A stretch of 64,000 nt of DNA from Rallus limicola (lineage: Eukaryota; Chordata; Aves; Gruiformes; Rallidae). The stretch covers positions 1 through 64,000 of the forward strand of contig JAKCOZ010000314.1 of the NCBI GenBank assembly GCA_022605955.1, given 5' to 3'. Shown one piece after another: positions 61,401 to 64,000 of the stretch; within the stretch, counting starts at the first letter, position 1, and each line of letters starts with the position of its first letter. The position numbers and the translations under genes were made by a program. A model generated the notes under the pieces. The model was not told where the DNA came from, made no database searches, and worked only from the letters and a program-made list of their open reading frames with translations.

Positions 61401-64000
61401 TTGTCTGAAACCTTATAACAGGACACACAAGCAGACCCTGTCACTTTGGCTCTCAGCCTTTTCCTTTGCCTGGAAAGAGGGAACATGCCTGGAACCTCCT
61501 ACGGTGCTTTTCTCGGCCCTAGCAGACTGCAGTTCAAAACATGCTAAACGTCCAGCAATAACTCCCAAAGTAAAGAAGCTAGGATTGAAAGGCATAGCTT
61601 GTCTGAAACCTCCTAACAGGACACACAAGCAGACCCTGTCACTTTGGCTCTCAGCCTTTTCCTTTGCCTGGAAAGAGGGAACATGCCTGGAACCTCCTAC
61701 GGTGCTTTTCTCGGCCCTAGCAGACTGCAGTTCAAAACATGCTAAACGTCCAGCAATAACTCCCAAAGTAAAGAAGCTAGGCATGAAAGGCATAGCTTGT
61801 CTGAAACCTCCTAACAGGACACACAAGCAGACCCTGTCACTTTGGCTCTCAGCCTTTTCCTTTGCCTGGAACGAGGGAACATGCCTGGAACCTCCTACGG
61901 TGCTTTTCTCGGCCCTAGCAGACTGCAGTTCAAAACATGCTAAACGTCCAGCAATAACTCCCAAAGTAAAGAAGCTAGGCATGAAAGGCATAGCTTGTCT
62001 GAAACCTCCTAACAGGACACACAAGCAGACCCTGTCACTTTGGCTCTCAGCCTTTTCCTTTGCCTGGAAAGAGGGAACATGCCTGGAACCTCCTACGGTG
62101 CTTTTCTCGGCCCTAGCAGACTGCAGTTCAAAACATGCTAAACGTCCAGCAATAACTCCCAAAGTAAAGAAGCTAGGCATGAAAGGCATAGCTTGTCTGA
62201 AACCTCCTAACAGGACACACAAGCAGACCCTGTCACTTTGGCTCTCAGCCTTTTCCTTTGCCTGGAAAGAAGGAACATACCTGCTACCTCCTACGGTGCT
62301 TTTCTCGGCCCTAGCAGACTGCAGTTCAAAACATGCTAAACGTCCAGCAATAACTCCCAAAGTAAAGAAGCTAGGCATGAAAGGCATAGCTTGTTTGAAA
62401 CCTTATAACAGGACACACAAGCAGACCCTGTCACTTTGGCTCTCAGCCTTTTCCTTTGCCTGGAAAGAGGGAACATGCCTGGAACCTCCTACGGTGCTTT
62501 TCTCGGCCCTAGCAGACTGCAGTTCAAAACTTGCTAAACGTCCAGCAATAACTCCCAAAGTAAAGAAGCTAGGCATGAAAGGCATAGCTTGTCTGAAACC
62601 TCCTAACAGGACACACAAGCAGACCCTGTCACTTTGGCTCTCAGCCTTTTCCTTTGCATGGAAAGAGGGAACATGCCTGGAACCTCCTACGGTGCTTTTC
62701 TCGGCCCTAGCAGACTGCAGTTCAAAACATGCTAAACGTCCAGCAATAACTCCCAAAGTAAAGAAGCTAGGACTGAAAGGCATAGCTTGTCTGAAACCTC
62801 CTAACAGGACACACAAGCAGACCCTGTCACTTTGGCTCTCAGCCTTTTCCTTTGCCTGGAAAGAAGGAACATACCTGCTACCTCCTACAGTGCTTTTCTC
62901 GGCCCTAGCAGACTGCAGTTCAAAACATGCTAAACGTCCAGCAATAACTCCCAAAGTAAAGAAGCTAGGCATGAAAGTCATAGCTTGTCTGAAACCTCCT
63001 AACAGGACACACAAGCAGACCCTGTCACTTTGGCTCTCAGCCTTTTCCTTTGCCTGGAAAGAGGGAACATGCCTGGAACCTCCTACGGTGCTTTTCTCGG
63101 CCCTAGCAGACTGCAGTTCAAAACATGCTAAACGTCCAGCAATAACTCCCAAAGTAAAGAAGCTAGGACTGAAAGGCATAGCTTGTCTGAAACCTCCTAA
63201 CAGGACACACAAGCTGACCCTGTCACTTTGGCTCTCAGCCTTTTCCTTTGCCTGGAAAGAGGGAACATGCCTGGAACCTCCTACGGTGCTTTTCTCGGCC
63301 CTAGCAGACTGCAGTTCAAAACTTGCTAAACGTCCAGCAATAACTCCCAAAGTAAAGAAGCTAGGACTGAAAGGCATAGCTTGTCTGAAACCTCCTAACA
63401 GGACACACAAGCAGACCCTGTCACTTTGGCTCTCAGCCTTTTCCTTTGCATGGAAAGAAGGAACATACCTGCTACCTCCTACGGTGCTTTTCTCGGCCCT
63501 AGCAGACTGCAGTTCAAAACATGCTAAACGTCCAGCAATAACTCCCAAAGTAAAGAAGCTAGGCATGAAAGGCATAGCTTGTCTGAAACCTTATAACAGG
63601 ACACACAAGCAGACCCTGTCACTTTGGCTCTCAGCCTTTTCCTTTGCCTGGAAAGAGGGAACATGCCTGGAACCTCCTACGGTGTTTTTCTCGGCCCTAG
63701 CAGACTGCAGTTCAAAACATGCTAAACGTCCAGCAATAACTCCCAAAGTAAAGAAGCTAGGCATGAAAGGCATAGCTTGTCTGAAACCTCCTAACAGGAC
63801 ACACAAGCAGACCCTGTCACTTTGGCTCTCAGCCTTTTCCTTTGCCTGGAAAGAGGGAACATGCCTGGAAGCTCCTACGGTGCTTTTCTCGGCCCTAGCA
63901 GACTGCAGTTCAAAACATGCTAAACGTCCAGCAATAACTCCCAAAGTAAAGAAGCTAGGACTGAAAGGCATAGCTTGTCTGAAACCTCCTAACAGGACAC

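Larger units (their letters stand above)
1..64000 (+). repeat. 198-bp satellite DNA array, about 322 monomers, fills the window
   Basis: Every part of the window is a copy of one monomer. The phase can be read from the PstI-type site CTGCAG at 155 and 353, 198 bp apart, and the spacing continues to the end. Fixed points in each monomer, in order, are: ctgcagttcaaaac; a/t-tgctaaacgtccagcaa; aactcccaaagtaaag; a variable 'agg' site (aggcctg, aggactg or aggcatg); cttgtctgaaacctcctaac; c-g/a-agcagaccctgtcac; cagccttttcctttgcctgg; an 'agagggaacatgcctggaa' or 'agaaggaacatacctgcta' site; and cggtgcttttctcggcccta. The composition is about 49% G+C with three CpGs in the domain 2 consensus. All monomers run in the same direction apart from four short fold-back insertions. 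Arrays of this size and purity are typical of eukaryotic centromeric or pericentromeric satellites. That location is inferred. I do not recognise the family. Confidence 0.98.
11884..64000 (+). repeat. Domain 2: satellite subfamily with CAAGCAG, mosaic of recent duplications
   Basis: About 263 monomers, almost all with 'acacaagcag' and with 'aggactg' or 'aggcatg' at the variable site. Further variants combine to give recognisable monomer types: gaacctcc, gaagctcc, or 'acatacctgctacctcc' (often with 'tacagtg'); acatgctaaac or acttgctaaac; cctcctaac or ccttataac; aagcagacc or aagctgacc. The 'ccttataac' type recurs at intervals of 2 to 27 monomers, so there is no single fixed higher-order unit. 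Only five indel sites were noticed (near 18442, 26229, 30388, 33303 and 58410). The domain runs out of the window on the right. Confidence 0.9.
46029..64000 (+). repeat. Domain 2 right part, irregular mosaic of monomer types
   Basis: About 91 monomers with no block longer than a few monomers repeated back to back that I could see. 'ccttataac' monomers lie near 51120, 51516, 54684, 57258, 59433, 61413, 62403 and 63591, so spacing ranges from 2 to 27 monomers. Scattered recurrences include 'ggaaagtggg' near 47817, 50193 and 53559 (12 and 17 monomers apart) and 'gaaagtcatag' near 46547 and 62978 (83 monomers minus 3 bp). 'cagacggcag' near 52025 and 55192 and 'gactgtagttc' near 54797 remove the PstI site. 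No gene or unique sequence is present. Confidence 0.8.

Noticed and set aside
1..64000. CRISPR array
   Set aside because: Repeats are directly joined 198-bp copies with no unique spacers between short repeats, and no cas genes are present.
1..64000. CENP-B box in the monomer
   Set aside because: The motif needs TTCG and CGGG at fixed spacing. The monomer has 'ctcggcc' and, in domain 1, 'cccgag', but no TTCG at the required distance on either strand.
1..64000. tRNA, rRNA or telomeric repeats
   Set aside because: No cloverleaf-like or rRNA-like segment and no TTAGGG-type tandem string was seen. 'tgttaggagg' in the fold-backs is just the reverse strand of the monomer.
1..64000. Prokaryotic origin or a bacterial repeat protein
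   Set aside because: 64 kb of uninterrupted near-identical non-coding-looking monomers with higher-order structure and CpG-type decay is not a bacterial pattern. No ribosome binding site or operon features are present.

Overview
The whole 64 kb window is one tandem satellite DNA array. It consists of about 322 head-to-tail copies of a 198-bp monomer (about 49% G+C). I see no unique sequence, no protein gene, no RNA gene and no recognisable transposon. The organism is most likely a eukaryote with CpG methylation: the array has centromere- or heterochromatin-like higher-order structure, and several monomer variants differ by CpG-to-TpG/CpA changes. I do not recognise the satellite family and cannot name the species.

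The long open frames on both strands are an artefact. The period is 198 bp, or exactly 66 codons, and one frame per strand has no stop in the consensus. One frame therefore stays open through about 112 monomers (33391-55557). Variant sites do not favour third codon positions, so I annotate no CDS.

Layout. Domain 1 (1 to about 11.86 kb) is an older-looking subfamily marked by 'cgagcag' and 'aggcctg'. Its core (about 2.5-8.3 kb) is a higher-order repeat of 7- and 8-monomer units in an A-B-A-B order. Its edges (1-2.4 kb and 9.58-11.2 kb) carry many 1-2 bp indels and four fold-back insertions of 47 bp. Each fold-back creates a hairpin with 26-bp arms and a 15-bp spacer. In one of the four the spacer is inverted. 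The last fold-back (11858-11924) is the exact junction with domain 2.

Domain 2 (about 11.88-64 kb) is marked by 'caagcag' and by 'aggactg' or 'aggcatg'. It is a mosaic of recent duplications, almost all in multiples of 198 bp. They include a 4,793-bp block repeated 5,147 bp downstream, a 3.5/3.9-kb pair that differs by whole monomers, and tandem duplications of 9, 4 and 3 monomers. Indels are rare (five sites seen in 52 kb). Domain 2 also holds subtypes absent from domain 1: 'ccttataac', 'acttgc', 'acatacctgctacc', and eight monomers with TATAAAAG.

The most unusual features are the fold-back hairpins, the flipped spacer, and the placement of one fold-back at the subfamily boundary. All comparisons were made by eye, so identity statements are lower bounds on the differences.
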